Below are positions 10,015 to 17,014 of a stretch of DNA of 64,000 nt, piece after piece. This DNA comes from Planctomycetaceae bacterium (GTDB lineage: Bacteria; Planctomycetota; PLA2). The stretch is from NCBI GenBank assembly GCA_011525755.1, contig WYBS01000020.1, forward strand, positions 62,001-126,000. Direction: 5' to 3'. Each line of letters begins with the position of its first letter. Position 1 is the first letter of the stretch. The notes beneath the pieces are model-generated. The model was not told the origin of the DNA. It did not search any database and saw only the letters and a program-made list of their open reading frames with translations. Made by a program: the position numbers and the translations under genes.

Positions 10015-11844
10015 CTACGCCCCGCGCCGGCCCAGGTAGAGGTAGATGCCGAGCGAGCCCAGGAGCCCCGCGCCCGAGAGGGCGAGCGCGAAGGAGCCGG
10101 GCGCCATGAGGCCGCCGACCGCGACGAGGCTGAGCGCCAGCACGAAGCCCGCGCCGCCCGCGAGGAGCAGCGGCCGCCGGCCGAAGCGGCCGAGCAGCAG
10201 GAGGAGCCCCGACGCCGCGCCGAGCGCGAGGACGTCGCGGCCCGCCGCGTTGACGGCGGCACTCCAGCCGAGCGCGCCCACGAGGTGGAGCGCCGCGAGG
10301 TTCTGGAGGAACCGCGCGCCCCTGCGGAGGTCGAAGCTCCGGGCCCGCTCGAGCGCGAGCGAGAGGACCGCCAGCACGAGGCCCGCGACCGCGAAGCCGA
10401 GATAGGGGACCCGCGACGGCCCCGCCACCGTGCCGAGGCCGAGGAGGTGCAGGAGCCCTCCGCGGGCCGCCATCACGTCGAGCGCGCCGACGAGCGCCCC
10501 GAGCGCGACGAGGTGGAAGGGCATCGCCCAGCGCACCTTGCCCTGGCTCTCGAGGAGGAGCCCGGGCACGGCGAGGAGGACGAGCGGGAGGAACCGGAGG
10601 GCGATCTCGTGGGCCGCGAGGCCGTTCACGCCCAGCACGAGGACGAAAGCGCCCCACGCGGCGGCCATGAGCGCGGCCGTGGCCCACGCGAAGAGCCCGC
10701 GGCGGAGCAGCACGAGGCAAACCGTGGACAGGACGAGGCCTGCGCCCGTGCCCGCGAGGACCCGCATGTCGGAGAGCGGCGCGGGGAGCGCGCCGGACCC
10801 GCCCAAGAGGCCCGCGACGGCGAGGGCCGCGATGACCGCCGGCGCGGAGGCTGCGGCGCCCGCGGAGAGGAAGAGGGCTGCCCCCGCGCCGTCCCCTTGG
10901 GACTTGGCGCGGATGCCCGCGCCCACGAGCGTCAGGAACACGGCGCCCGGGACGAGCGTCTGGAGCGCCGCCGAGGCGTCGTGCACGAGGGCCACGAAGA
11001 GGGTAGCGCCCGCGACCGCCGCGGCCACGAAGGCGTAGAGCGCGAGGCGGGGGAGCGTGACCGGAAGGTCCTCGGAGGCACCCTGGCCGTCGACGAGGCG
11101 CCGGTAGATGACGTGGAGCCGGTCGCTGTCGACCGGCGGGATGGCGCCCTGCCGCTCGAGGTGGCTGATCTCGCGGAGCCTGCCGAGCACGTCGCGCCGG
11201 GTCTCCTCGGAGACCGAGGCTGCCATGCGTGCAGGCGCGGCCCGCTTGGGCGGCTTCACCCGCGCGACGGGCCCGGGGACGGCGACCGGGCGGGCCGGGA
11301 CGATGTACGTCGGCTCGTCGCGGGAGCGCGCGGCCCGTGTCGGCGGCGGCTCGACGGGCGCCACCTCGACCTCGGCCATGAGCTCCGTCTCCGTGTGCTC
11401 CGCCGCCTCCGCGGACTCGAAGGGGGCCGGCTCCTCCGCGGGAGCGGGCTCCGGCGCAACCTCCTCGTTCGCGAGCGCCTCGATCCCCTCGTGGACCGAG
11501 GAGGGCTCGGGGGGGAGCGGCTCCTGGGCCCGCTTGGAGCGGCGCCTGGGCTTCGCCTCCTCCCGGCGGAGGTTCGGCGAGGAGTGGGAGGCGTCATCGC
11601 CGTCCGGCGTGATCTGGGCGAGCGAGCCCAGGTCGTTCGCGGGGGCGGCGGCCGGCGGCGCGCCCGCGGCCGGGATGTCGACCCCGTTCAGGGCGGCGAG
11701 CTCCTGGATCCGGCCGCGGGTGTCCTCGCGCATCTCTTCGGGGATGCGACCGAGGAACTCGTCGATGTCCGGGTTCCAGCCCTCGTCGACAAGGCGCAGG
11801 TATTCGGTGGCAAGACTCTCGACGGAAATAGCCGTTTCGCCCAT
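10015..11844 (-). CDS. Polytopic membrane protein with charged N-terminal region, unknown function
   Basis: 609 residues. The first 45 residues (EYLRLVDEGWNPDIDEFLGRIPEE) resemble the short helical N-terminal piece of planctomycete serine/threonine kinases, but no kinase domain follows. Next is about 190 residues of low-complexity Pro/Glu/Ala sequence with Lys/Arg clusters, then from about residue 260 roughly a dozen hydrophobic segments rich in Ala, Leu and Gly. No transporter or enzyme motif is recognised. The C-terminal half has short DUF-like loops only. The N-terminal domain probably lies in the cytoplasm. Start ATG 11844; only a weak AAGG lies upstream. Confidence 0.6.
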   Translation of the reverse strand: MGETAISVESLATEYLRLVDEGWNPDIDEFLGRIPEEMREDTRGRIQELAALNGVDIPAAGAPPAAAPANDLGSLAQITPDGDDASHSSPNLRREEAKPRRRSKRAQEPLPPEPSSVHEGIEALANEEVAPEPAPAEEPAPFESAEAAEHTETELMAEVEVAPVEPPPTRAARSRDEPTYIVPARPVAVPGPVARVKPPKRAAPARMAASVSEETRRDVLGRLREISHLERQGAIPPVDSDRLHVIYRRLVDGQGASEDLPVTLPRLALYAFVAAAVAGATLFVALVHDASAALQTLVPGAVFLTLVGAGIRAKSQGDGAGAALFLSAGAAASAPAVIAALAVAGLLGGSGALPAPLSDMRVLAGTGAGLVLSTVCLVLLRRGLFAWATAALMAAAWGAFVLVLGVNGLAAHEIALRFLPLVLLAVPGLLLESQGKVRWAMPFHLVALGALVGALDVMAARGGLLHLLGLGTVAGPSRVPYLGFAVAGLVLAVLSLALERARSFDLRRGARFLQNLAALHLVGALGWSAAVNAAGRDVLALGAASGLLLLLGRFGRRPLLLAGGAGFVLALSLVAVGGLMAPGSFALALSGAGLLGSLGIYLYLGRRGA

Positions 11845-12047
11845 CTCGCAACCTTCATCGGCATTCGAGCGGGTCCGGTTTGAGCGCAGGAGGGCAAGCC
11901 GCGGCGGGGCGGCGGGCGTCCCGGAGCGGGACGGCAGGAGCCAAGCCGCGGACCCTTCAAGAACCGTCGGGACCCAGCCGATCCAGTCCTCTTTAGGTGC
12001 CCATCCTCACCAAGCGGGTGACGAGAGGTTTTTTGGGCAACGGCCCC
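11845..12047. other. Intergenic stretch, nothing recognised
   Basis: About 200 bases between the leftward membrane-protein gene and the promoter of the MerR-sigma unit. I see no open frame with coding character. There is a T6 run at 12029-12034 after a 5-bp stem (12007-12021), too far from the stem to be a good terminator. Confidence 0.4.
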
Positions 12048-12077
12048 TTGACCCGGGGCCGGGTGAGCGGGTACCTA
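12048..12077 (+). promoter_or_regulatory. Candidate promoter of the MerR-sigma unit
   Basis: TTGACC (12048-12053), an 18-base spacer, then TACCTA (12072-12077). Transcription would begin at or within the 12-bp inverted repeat that starts at 12083, so the repeat would be either an operator over the start site or a hairpin at the RNA 5' end. Confidence 0.4.
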
Positions 12078-12082
12078 ATGAT

Positions 12083-12116
12083 ATGCACTATGCATTATGT
12101 ACGGTGCATAGTGCAT
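12083..12116. repeat. Perfect 12-bp inverted repeat, AT-rich
   Basis: ATGCACTATGCA (12083-12094) and TGCATAGTGCAT (12105-12116) are exact reverse complements separated by 10 bases. It is strikingly AT-rich for this genome. Could be a regulator site, a 5' hairpin, or part of a small repeat element with the two hairpins that follow. Confidence 0.8.
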
Positions 12117-12126
12117 GACGCACAGT

Positions 12127-12170
12127 CGGGGACATGGAGTCCCCGTCTCTCTGACCCGGGGATGTCCCGG
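12127..12170. repeat. Two consecutive GC-rich hairpins (REP-like)
   Basis: CGGGGAC-ATGGA-GTCCCCG (12127-12145) is a perfect 7-bp stem with a 5-base loop. CCGGG-GATGT-CCCGG (12156-12170) is a perfect 5-bp stem with a 5-base loop. With the preceding inverted repeat they form a block of three hairpins just before the MerR Shine-Dalgarno sequence. Confidence 0.65.
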
Positions 12171-12186
12171 AAGGGGAGGCACATGG

Positions 12187-12495
12187 ATGGCGAGGAAGCG
12201 GCTGCCCGAGAAGCTCTACAGGATCGGGGAGATCATGGAGCACTCGGGTCTGTCCAGACAAACTCTGAACTTCTACGCGACCATGGGTCTCATCCGCGAG
12301 CGGCAGAGGACGGCGGGCGGCCACAGGCTCTTTCCCCCTTCCGTCTTCGCCGATCTCGAGCGTGTGCGCGCCATGCAGAAAAAGGGCTACACGCTGCAGC
12401 GGATCCGCGAGATGCTGGAACCGAGACACGCACCGCGGCCGGATGCCGCGGAGACCTTGCATTCCGAAGTTTTCGAGAGGCCGTCCGAGGAGTGA
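12187..12495 (+). CDS. MerR-family transcriptional regulator
   Basis: 102 residues. It has a winged-helix MerR DNA-binding domain only: YRIGEIMEHSGLSRQTLNFYATMGLI (helix-turn-helix, about residues 10-35), then TAGGHRLF (wing) and the second helix pair ending KKGYTLQRIREML. No effector domain or metal-binding Cys cluster follows, only about 25 polar residues. ATG 12187 is chosen because GGGGAGG (12173-12179) precedes it by seven bases; ATG 12183 is out of frame. It stands 70 bases upstream of the sigma factor gene on the same strand, so it is likely co-transcribed with it and may control it. The effector is unknown. Confidence 0.85.
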   Translation: MARKRLPEKLYRIGEIMEHSGLSRQTLNFYATMGLIRERQRTAGGHRLFPPSVFADLERVRAMQKKGYTLQRIREMLEPRHAPRPDAAETLHSEVFERPSEE

Positions 12496-12565
12496 CCTTC
12501 CCCGGATGCCGAGGCCTCGAAGTGGACAGGACCGCCGCAGCACGCCCTGCAGAAGGTAGGGCGGC

Positions 12566-13333
12566 ATGAAGGTAGAGACCCAGACCCTCTGGGAGGAGTT
12601 CCGGAAGACGGGCGACGTCGAGATCCGGAATCGCCTGGTCGAGAAGTACCTCTACATCGTCAAGTACGTCGCCGATCGGCTCCAGCAGAGGCTGCCGAAG
12701 TCGATCCCCGAGGAGGACATCCGCTCTGCGGCCTCCTACGGCCTCATCCGCGCGGTCGAGAACTTCGACCACCGCCGCGGCACGAGGTTCGAGACCTACT
12801 GCGCCACGCGCGTCAAGGGAGCGATCCTCGACGAGCTGCGCGCCCGCGACTGGGTGCCCCGGATGATCCGCAACAACACCTCCCGCGTGAACGTCGTGAA
12901 GGAGGAGCTCGAGCGGGAGATGGGTCGCGAGTCCACGCCCGGCGAGCTCGCGGAGAAGCTCGGGATGTCGCGCGAGAAGGTCGAGACGATGATCCGCGAG
13001 AGCAACTTCGTCTCGATGTTCACCTTCTCCCGGTGCGAGGAGGAGGCACAGCGCGGCGACGCGGAGGAGCGGAACCTCATCTACGAGGACAAGCAGTCGG
13101 AGGCCCCCTTCGAGCGGATCTTCCTGAAGGACCTCTCCGACCACCTCATGGCGATGCTCACGCACCGCGAGAAGATGGTGATCCTCCTCTACTACGTGGA
13201 GGACCTGTCGATGAAGGAGATCGGGAAGATCCTGAACATCTCCGAGTCGCGGGTCAGCCAGATCCGGACCACGACGCTCACGAAGCTCCGCCGCAAGGTG
13301 GAGGAGGTCCGGGCGCTTCTCGAGAAGTCCTAG
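12566..13333 (+). CDS. RNA polymerase sigma factor, FliA/WhiG (sigma-28) family
   Basis: 255 residues with regions 2, 3 and 4 but no region 1. Region 2: YLYIVKYVADRLQQRLP and IRSAASYGLIRAVENFD, then RFETYCATRVKGAILDELRARDW, the FliA/WhiG hallmark. Region 3 has TPGELAEKLGMSREKVE. Region 4 has LTHREKMVILLYYVEDLSMKEIGKILNISESRVSQI. In other bacteria this group drives flagellar genes or sporulation; no flagellar or chemotaxis gene is near, so the regulon is open. ATG 12566 follows AAGGTAGGG. Directly downstream of the MerR gene. Regulation through the hairpin element at 12083-12170 is a reasonable guess. Confidence 0.92.
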   Translation: MKVETQTLWEEFRKTGDVEIRNRLVEKYLYIVKYVADRLQQRLPKSIPEEDIRSAASYGLIRAVENFDHRRGTRFETYCATRVKGAILDELRARDWVPRMIRNNTSRVNVVKEELEREMGRESTPGELAEKLGMSREKVETMIRESNFVSMFTFSRCEEEAQRGDAEERNLIYEDKQSEAPFERIFLKDLSDHLMAMLTHREKMVILLYYVEDLSMKEIGKILNISESRVSQIRTTTLTKLRRKVEEVRALLEKS

Positions 13334-13352
13334 CCTTCCGAACGACCCCCAA

Positions 13353-13377
13353 GCGCGCCCGCCCCCCGCGGGCGCGC
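13353..13377 (+). terminator. Strong hairpin after the sigma factor gene
   Basis: GCGCGCCCGC, loop CCCCC, GCGGGCGCGC: a perfect 10-bp stem 20 bases after the sigma factor stop. The following GCCCATTT has only a short T run, so it may work with Rho or as an RNA stabiliser. Confidence 0.55.
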
Positions 13378-13444
13378 GCCCATTTGCCCGGCTGGCCCGG
13401 TCGCGGGCGCGCGCCGCGTCCGCGGGGCCGTCCGGCGGCGGCCT

Positions 13445-13460
13445 GCGGCACGCGTGCCGC
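13445..13460. repeat. 16-bp perfect palindrome GCGGCACGCGTGCCGC
   Basis: It lies in the gap between the sigma factor gene and lysA. The same core occurs as a 20-bp palindrome at 37030-37049, also between genes. Confidence 0.7.
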
Positions 13461-13528
13461 GGCGTGCCGGCGCAACATGCTGCCGCACAACGGGTTCCGC
13501 AAGCCTCCCCCCGTGAAGGTCACCCTGC

Positions 13529-13534
13529 TATCCT
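13529..13534 (+). promoter_or_regulatory. -10-like hexamer TATCCT before lysA
   Basis: TATCCT ends six bases before the lysA GTG at 13541, so the expected transcription start coincides with the start codon. No Shine-Dalgarno sequence is seen and no good -35. Confidence 0.45.
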
Positions 13535-13540
13535 CGCGGG

Positions 13541-14827
13541 GTGGACGATTTCGTCGATCGCAACGGGCGCCTCCATGCGGAGGACGTGCCGCTCTCCCGC
13601 ATCGCGGAGTCGGTGGGGACGCCCGCCTTCGTGTACAGCCGCGCCACGCTCGTCGGCCACTTCCGGCGGTTCCGGGACGCCTTCGCGGAGTTGAGGCCGC
13701 ACGTCGGCTACGCGGTCAAGGCGAACGGGAACCTCGCGATCCTCCGGCTCCTCGCCGACGAGGGCGCCCGCTTCGACGTCGTGAGCCGCGGCGAGATCTT
13801 CCGCGTCCTCCGCGCGGGCGCCGACGCGTCGCGCATCGACTTCGAGGGCCCCGGCAAGCGGAAGGACGAGATCGAGTACGCGCTCGACCGGAAGGTCCGC
13901 ATCCTCAACGTGGAATCCGAGGCCGAACTCGACCTCATCGACGAGGTGGCGGCTGCGAAACGCCTCACGGCGGACGTCGGGCTGCGCGTCAACCCCGACG
14001 TCGACCCGCACACCCACGTCTACATCTCGACCGGCAAGGCGGAGACGAAGTTCGGCCTCGACATCGAGCGCACGCGCCGCCTCGCCGGGACGATCGCGGA
14101 GCGGAAGCACGTCCGGCTGAAGGGTCTCCACGCCCACATCGGGTCGCAGATCACCGAGCCGGCACCCTACGTCGAGACGGTCACGCGGCTGCTCGACCTC
14201 GGGCGCGATCTGCGCCGCGCGCACGCCTCGCTCGTGTCCATCAACATCGGCGGCGGCTTCGGCATCCACTACCGCGGGGACGAGGCGCCCGAGATGAAGG
14301 AGTTCGCGGCGGCGCTCGTCCCGCTGCTCAGGGGCAGCGGTTTCGAGATCCACATGGAGCCCGGCCGCCTGCTCGTCGGCAACGCCGGCGTCCTCCTCAC
14401 GCGCGTCACGTACGTGAAGCGGAGCGGCGAGAAGCGCTTCGTGATCTGCGACGCCGCGATGAACGACCTCATCCGGCCGAGCCTCTACGGCGCGTTCCAC
14501 AGGATCGAGCCGGTGGAGACCCGCCTTCGCCATGGCTCCGGCGGGCAAGAGGGGGGCTCCGGGGGCAGGGCCGACATCGTCGGCCCCGTGTGCGAGTCCG
14601 GCGACTTCCTCGCGAAGGACAGGGACCTCCCGCCCGTCGAGGCCGGGGACCTCCTCTGCGTCCGCAGCGCGGGCGCCTACGGCTTCGTGATGTCCTCCAA
14701 CTACAACGCGCGGCCGCGCGCGGCGGAGGTCCTCGTGGACGGCGCGCGCTTCGCCGTCGTCCGCGCGCGCGAGACGTACGACGACCTCGTGCGCGGCGAG
14801 ACCGCGGACCCGGAGTGGATCCCGTGA
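13541..14827 (+). CDS. lysA: Diaminopimelate decarboxylase
   Basis: 428 residues; PLP-dependent fold-III enzyme that makes lysine from meso-diaminopimelate. The PLP lysine is K60 in GYAVKANGN; HAHIGSQI, NIGGGFGIHY, MEPGRLLVGNAG, CESGDFLAKDR and SAGAYGFVMSSNYN follow, the last giving the conserved active-site Tyr. The GTG start is supported by the TATCCT box six bases upstream and by alignment of VPLSRIAESVGTPAFVYS to the family N-terminus. Residues about 331-342 form a Gly/Ser/Gln insert (HGSGGQEGGSGG) encoded by a copy of the G-run motif common in this window. The stop overlaps kdsA (GTGA). Confidence 0.93.
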   Translation: MDDFVDRNGRLHAEDVPLSRIAESVGTPAFVYSRATLVGHFRRFRDAFAELRPHVGYAVKANGNLAILRLLADEGARFDVVSRGEIFRVLRAGADASRIDFEGPGKRKDEIEYALDRKVRILNVESEAELDLIDEVAAAKRLTADVGLRVNPDVDPHTHVYISTGKAETKFGLDIERTRRLAGTIAERKHVRLKGLHAHIGSQITEPAPYVETVTRLLDLGRDLRRAHASLVSINIGGGFGIHYRGDEAPEMKEFAAALVPLLRGSGFEIHMEPGRLLVGNAGVLLTRVTYVKRSGEKRFVICDAAMNDLIRPSLYGAFHRIEPVETRLRHGSGGQEGGSGGRADIVGPVCESGDFLAKDRDLPPVEAGDLLCVRSAGAYGFVMSSNYNARPRAAEVLVDGARFAVVRARETYDDLVRGETADPEWIP

Positions 14828-15636
14828 CGTCCCCGGTCACGAACGACCTCATCCCGGAGGGGCGCCTCCTCCTCGTCGCCGGCCCGTGCGTCGTCGAGGG
14901 CCGCGACGTGACGCTGCGGATCGCGAAGCGGCTCAGGGAGATCGCCGCGTCGCGCCCGGTGACCCTCCTCTTCAAGGCGTCCTACGACAAGGCGAACCGC
15001 ACCTCCGGCGACTCCTTCCGCGGCCCCGGAATGGAGGAGGCGCTCGCGATCCTCGCCGACGTGCGGAATCTCGGGATCGCCGTGAACACCGACGTGCACG
15101 AGAGCGCGCAGGTCCCGCGCGCCGCCGCCGTCGCGGACGTGCTCCAGGTGCCCGCGTTCCTCTGCCGGCAGACGGACCTCCTGCTCGCCTGCGCGCGCAC
15201 CGGGAAGCCCGTGATCGTGAAGAAGGGGCAGTTCGCGGCGCCCGAGGACATGCGGCACGCCGTCGGGAAGATCGCGTCCGTGAAGGGCCACGGGCCGGTC
15301 TTCCTCTGCGAGCGCGGGACGACCTTCGGCTACCACAACCTCGTCGTCGACTTCCGCTCGCTCCCGACCATGCGGCAGTTCGCGCCCGTGATCTTCGACG
15401 GCACGCACAGCGTGCAGCGGCCCGCGGGGCAGGGCGCCGTGTCCGGCGGCGACCGCGCGATGATCCCCTACCTCGTGCGCGCGGCCGCGGCCGTCGGCAT
15501 CGACGGGCTCTTCCTCGAGACGCACGAGGACCCGGGCAACGCGCTCTCCGACGCGGCGACCCAGCTCCCGCTGGACGAGCTTCCCGCGCTGCTCGACGAC
15601 GTGCTGCGCATCCGCGCGGCCGCGCAGGGGAAGTAG
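14824..15636 (+). CDS. kdsA: 3-deoxy-D-manno-octulosonate 8-phosphate synthase
   Basis: 270 residues. Condenses phosphoenolpyruvate with arabinose-5-phosphate to give KDO-8-phosphate, the first committed step of the LPS inner core. Diagnostic motifs: AGPCVVEG, FKASYDKANRTSG, QTDLLLAC, VKKGQFAAPEDM, CERGTTFGYHNLVVDFRSLP and FDGTHSVQRPAG. The GTG at 14824 overlaps the lysA stop and gives the family length. Its presence argues for a Gram-negative outer membrane with KDO. No other KDO gene (kdsB, kdsC, waaA) is in the window. It converges with the DNA glycosylase gene across a long G/C hairpin. Confidence 0.95.
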   Translation: MTSPVTNDLIPEGRLLLVAGPCVVEGRDVTLRIAKRLREIAASRPVTLLFKASYDKANRTSGDSFRGPGMEEALAILADVRNLGIAVNTDVHESAQVPRAAAVADVLQVPAFLCRQTDLLLACARTGKPVIVKKGQFAAPEDMRHAVGKIASVKGHGPVFLCERGTTFGYHNLVVDFRSLPTMRQFAPVIFDGTHSVQRPAGQGAVSGGDRAMIPYLVRAAAAVGIDGLFLETHEDPGNALSDAATQLPLDELPALLDDVLRIRAAAQGK

Positions 15637-15673
15637 GGGGGCGCGGGGGGAAGGGCCCCCGGAGCCCCCCCCC
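15636..15673. terminator. G/C-run inverted repeat between convergent genes
   Basis: Runs of G (15636-15641, 15645-15650) face runs of C (15656-15660, 15665-15673) and can pair as one long stem. It occupies the whole gap between kdsA and the glycosylase gene, so it could terminate both. It is also a copy of the G-run motif in both orientations. Confidence 0.4.
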
Positions 15674-15674
15674 T

Positions 15675-16535
15675 TCAGAACTTGTCCCGCCAGGCTTCCC
15701 GGCCGTACCAGTGCGCGGTGACCAGCAGCCAGAACGCGAGGCCCCGGTACTCGCCATAGGGCTCCACGCGCCTGAGGATCGCGCGCTCGGTCGCGCGCCC
15801 GTACCGCTCCTTCCACATCCGGAGCACCCAGGAGTCGAGCGCGAGGTGCTCGAACCGGCCCAGCAGGCGGAGCATGTTCTCCGCCGCATAGGGGCCGAAG
15901 CCCGGGAGCTCGAGGAGATCGCGGCGGAGCTCCGCGGTCGGGCGCCGGTCCTCGCGGAGGCGCTCGAGGTCCTTGCCGCGCGCGAGCGCCGCGAGGTAGG
16001 GAGCGCGGTAGCCGAGGCTCGCGCGGCGGAGCTCCGCGGGCGTCGCGCGGCGGAGGCGCGCGGCCGACGGGAGCGCGCCGTTCCTCCCGTACGCGCTCGC
16101 GAGCGATCCGACGATCCGCCGCGTGAGCGCCCACGAGCAGTTCGTCGTGGCGAGCGTCATCACGGCGTCGTGGAAGGCCGTGGGCGCCCGGAGGAACCGG
16201 CCCGCGCCCTTCTCCGCCGCCCAGCGGAGCTCCGGGTCCCTCGCGCACGCCTCGTGGAAGTCCCCGAGGTCGAGGTCGAGCCGCAGGCAGGAGCGGATCA
16301 GGGCGACCGCGCGCCGCCGATCCGTTGCGGCGAGGGGCGCCTTGGACGCGAGCGACACCCGGAGCGCGGTCCGCTCCTGCCGGACCGTCGCGGTCGCGCG
16401 GCCGAGGCGGATCTCGAGCGTGTGGCCGGTCCGGTCGGTGTCGAAGGGCGGCAGGTCGCTCCAGCCGTGGCTCCGGACCGTCGCCCAGAGGCTGAACCCC
16501 GGGGGGGCCGCGATGCGAAGGCGACGGACGTGCAT
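15675..16535 (-). CDS. HhH-GPD family DNA glycosylase (AlkA-like)
   Basis: 286 residues. The C-terminal half is a helix-hairpin-helix glycosylase domain: LLELPGFGPYAAENML (hairpin) followed by ALDSWVLR, whose Asp is the expected catalytic residue. The hairpin lacks the Lys found in bifunctional Nth/OGG1 enzymes, so a simple monofunctional base excision is expected. The N-terminal 90 residues are a beta-rich domain with LWATVRSHGWSDLPPF, as in 3-methyladenine glycosylase AlkA relatives. No Fe-S cluster cysteines are at the C-terminus. Cytoplasmic DNA repair. Divergent from the PPC gene with 56 bases between starts. Substrate (alkylated versus oxidised base) not determined. Confidence 0.8.
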   Translation of the reverse strand: MHVRRLRIAAPPGFSLWATVRSHGWSDLPPFDTDRTGHTLEIRLGRATATVRQERTALRVSLASKAPLAATDRRRAVALIRSCLRLDLDLGDFHEACARDPELRWAAEKGAGRFLRAPTAFHDAVMTLATTNCSWALTRRIVGSLASAYGRNGALPSAARLRRATPAELRRASLGYRAPYLAALARGKDLERLREDRRPTAELRRDLLELPGFGPYAAENMLRLLGRFEHLALDSWVLRMWKERYGRATERAILRRVEPYGEYRGLAFWLLVTAHWYGREAWRDKF

Positions 16536-16552
16536 CGGAAGAACTTAGCAGG

Positions 16553-16581
16553 TTGCAAACGGGGCGCGGGGCGCTTAGGTT
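16553..16581 (+). promoter_or_regulatory. Promoter of the PPC-domain gene
   Basis: TTGCAA (16553-16558), a 17-base spacer, TAGGTT (16576-16581). The ATG at 16592 is 10 bases after the -10 box, leaving a leader of about four bases at most. It is one of the better two-box promoters with a near-leaderless gene. Confidence 0.5.
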
Positions 16582-16591
16582 CGGGGCCCAT

Positions 16592-17014
16592 ATGCGGAGC
16601 CTCCGGGAGGGGGATATCGTCGTCGTGACCCTCGGGCCGGGCGAGGAGATCCTCGCGTCGCTGCTCGAGGCCGCCGCGGCGCACGACATCAAGGGCGGCA
16701 TGCTCTCGGGGCTCGGCTCCACGAGCGAGGTCGAGATCTCGTTCTTCGACCCGCAGAAGAAGGAGTACCTTCCCCGCGTCTTCAAGGAGCCCATGGAGAT
16801 CGGCTCCATGGTCGGCAACTTCTCGCGGATCGAGGGGGAGCCGCACGTCCACATCCACATCACCGTCTCCGGGCCCGAGCTGCTCGCGTTCACCGGCCAC
16901 CTGAGCCGCGGCGTGGTCGGCACCGCCTGCGAGGTCTACATCCGCACGATCCCGGCGGCCATCGAGCGCATCCGGGACCCGGAGGCCGGCTTCAACCCGC
17001 TGAAGCTCACGTGA
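16592..17014 (+). CDS. PPC/DUF296-domain protein
   Basis: 140 residues forming one PPC (plant and prokaryote conserved, DUF296) domain. Visible motifs are REGDIVVVTLGPGEEI at the start, IKGGMLSGLGSTSEVEISFFD, and the conserved histidine cluster PHVHIHITVSG, then GHLSRGVVGTACEVYI. In plants the domain accompanies AT-hook DNA-binding proteins; bacterial stand-alone members form trimers of unknown function, with a possible metal site at the histidines. ATG 16592 is chosen over an in-frame ATG at 16553 because the promoter boxes lie between them. The stop overlaps the next gene by four bases (GTGA), so the two are probably translated together. Confidence 0.8.
   Translation: MRSLREGDIVVVTLGPGEEILASLLEAAAAHDIKGGMLSGLGSTSEVEISFFDPQKKEYLPRVFKEPMEIGSMVGNFSRIEGEPHVHIHITVSGPELLAFTGHLSRGVVGTACEVYIRTIPAAIERIRDPEAGFNPLKLT

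Noticed and set aside
12007-12034. Possible terminator: 5-bp stem then T6
   Set aside because: The T run starts seven bases after a weak stem, and no gene ends just upstream on that strand.
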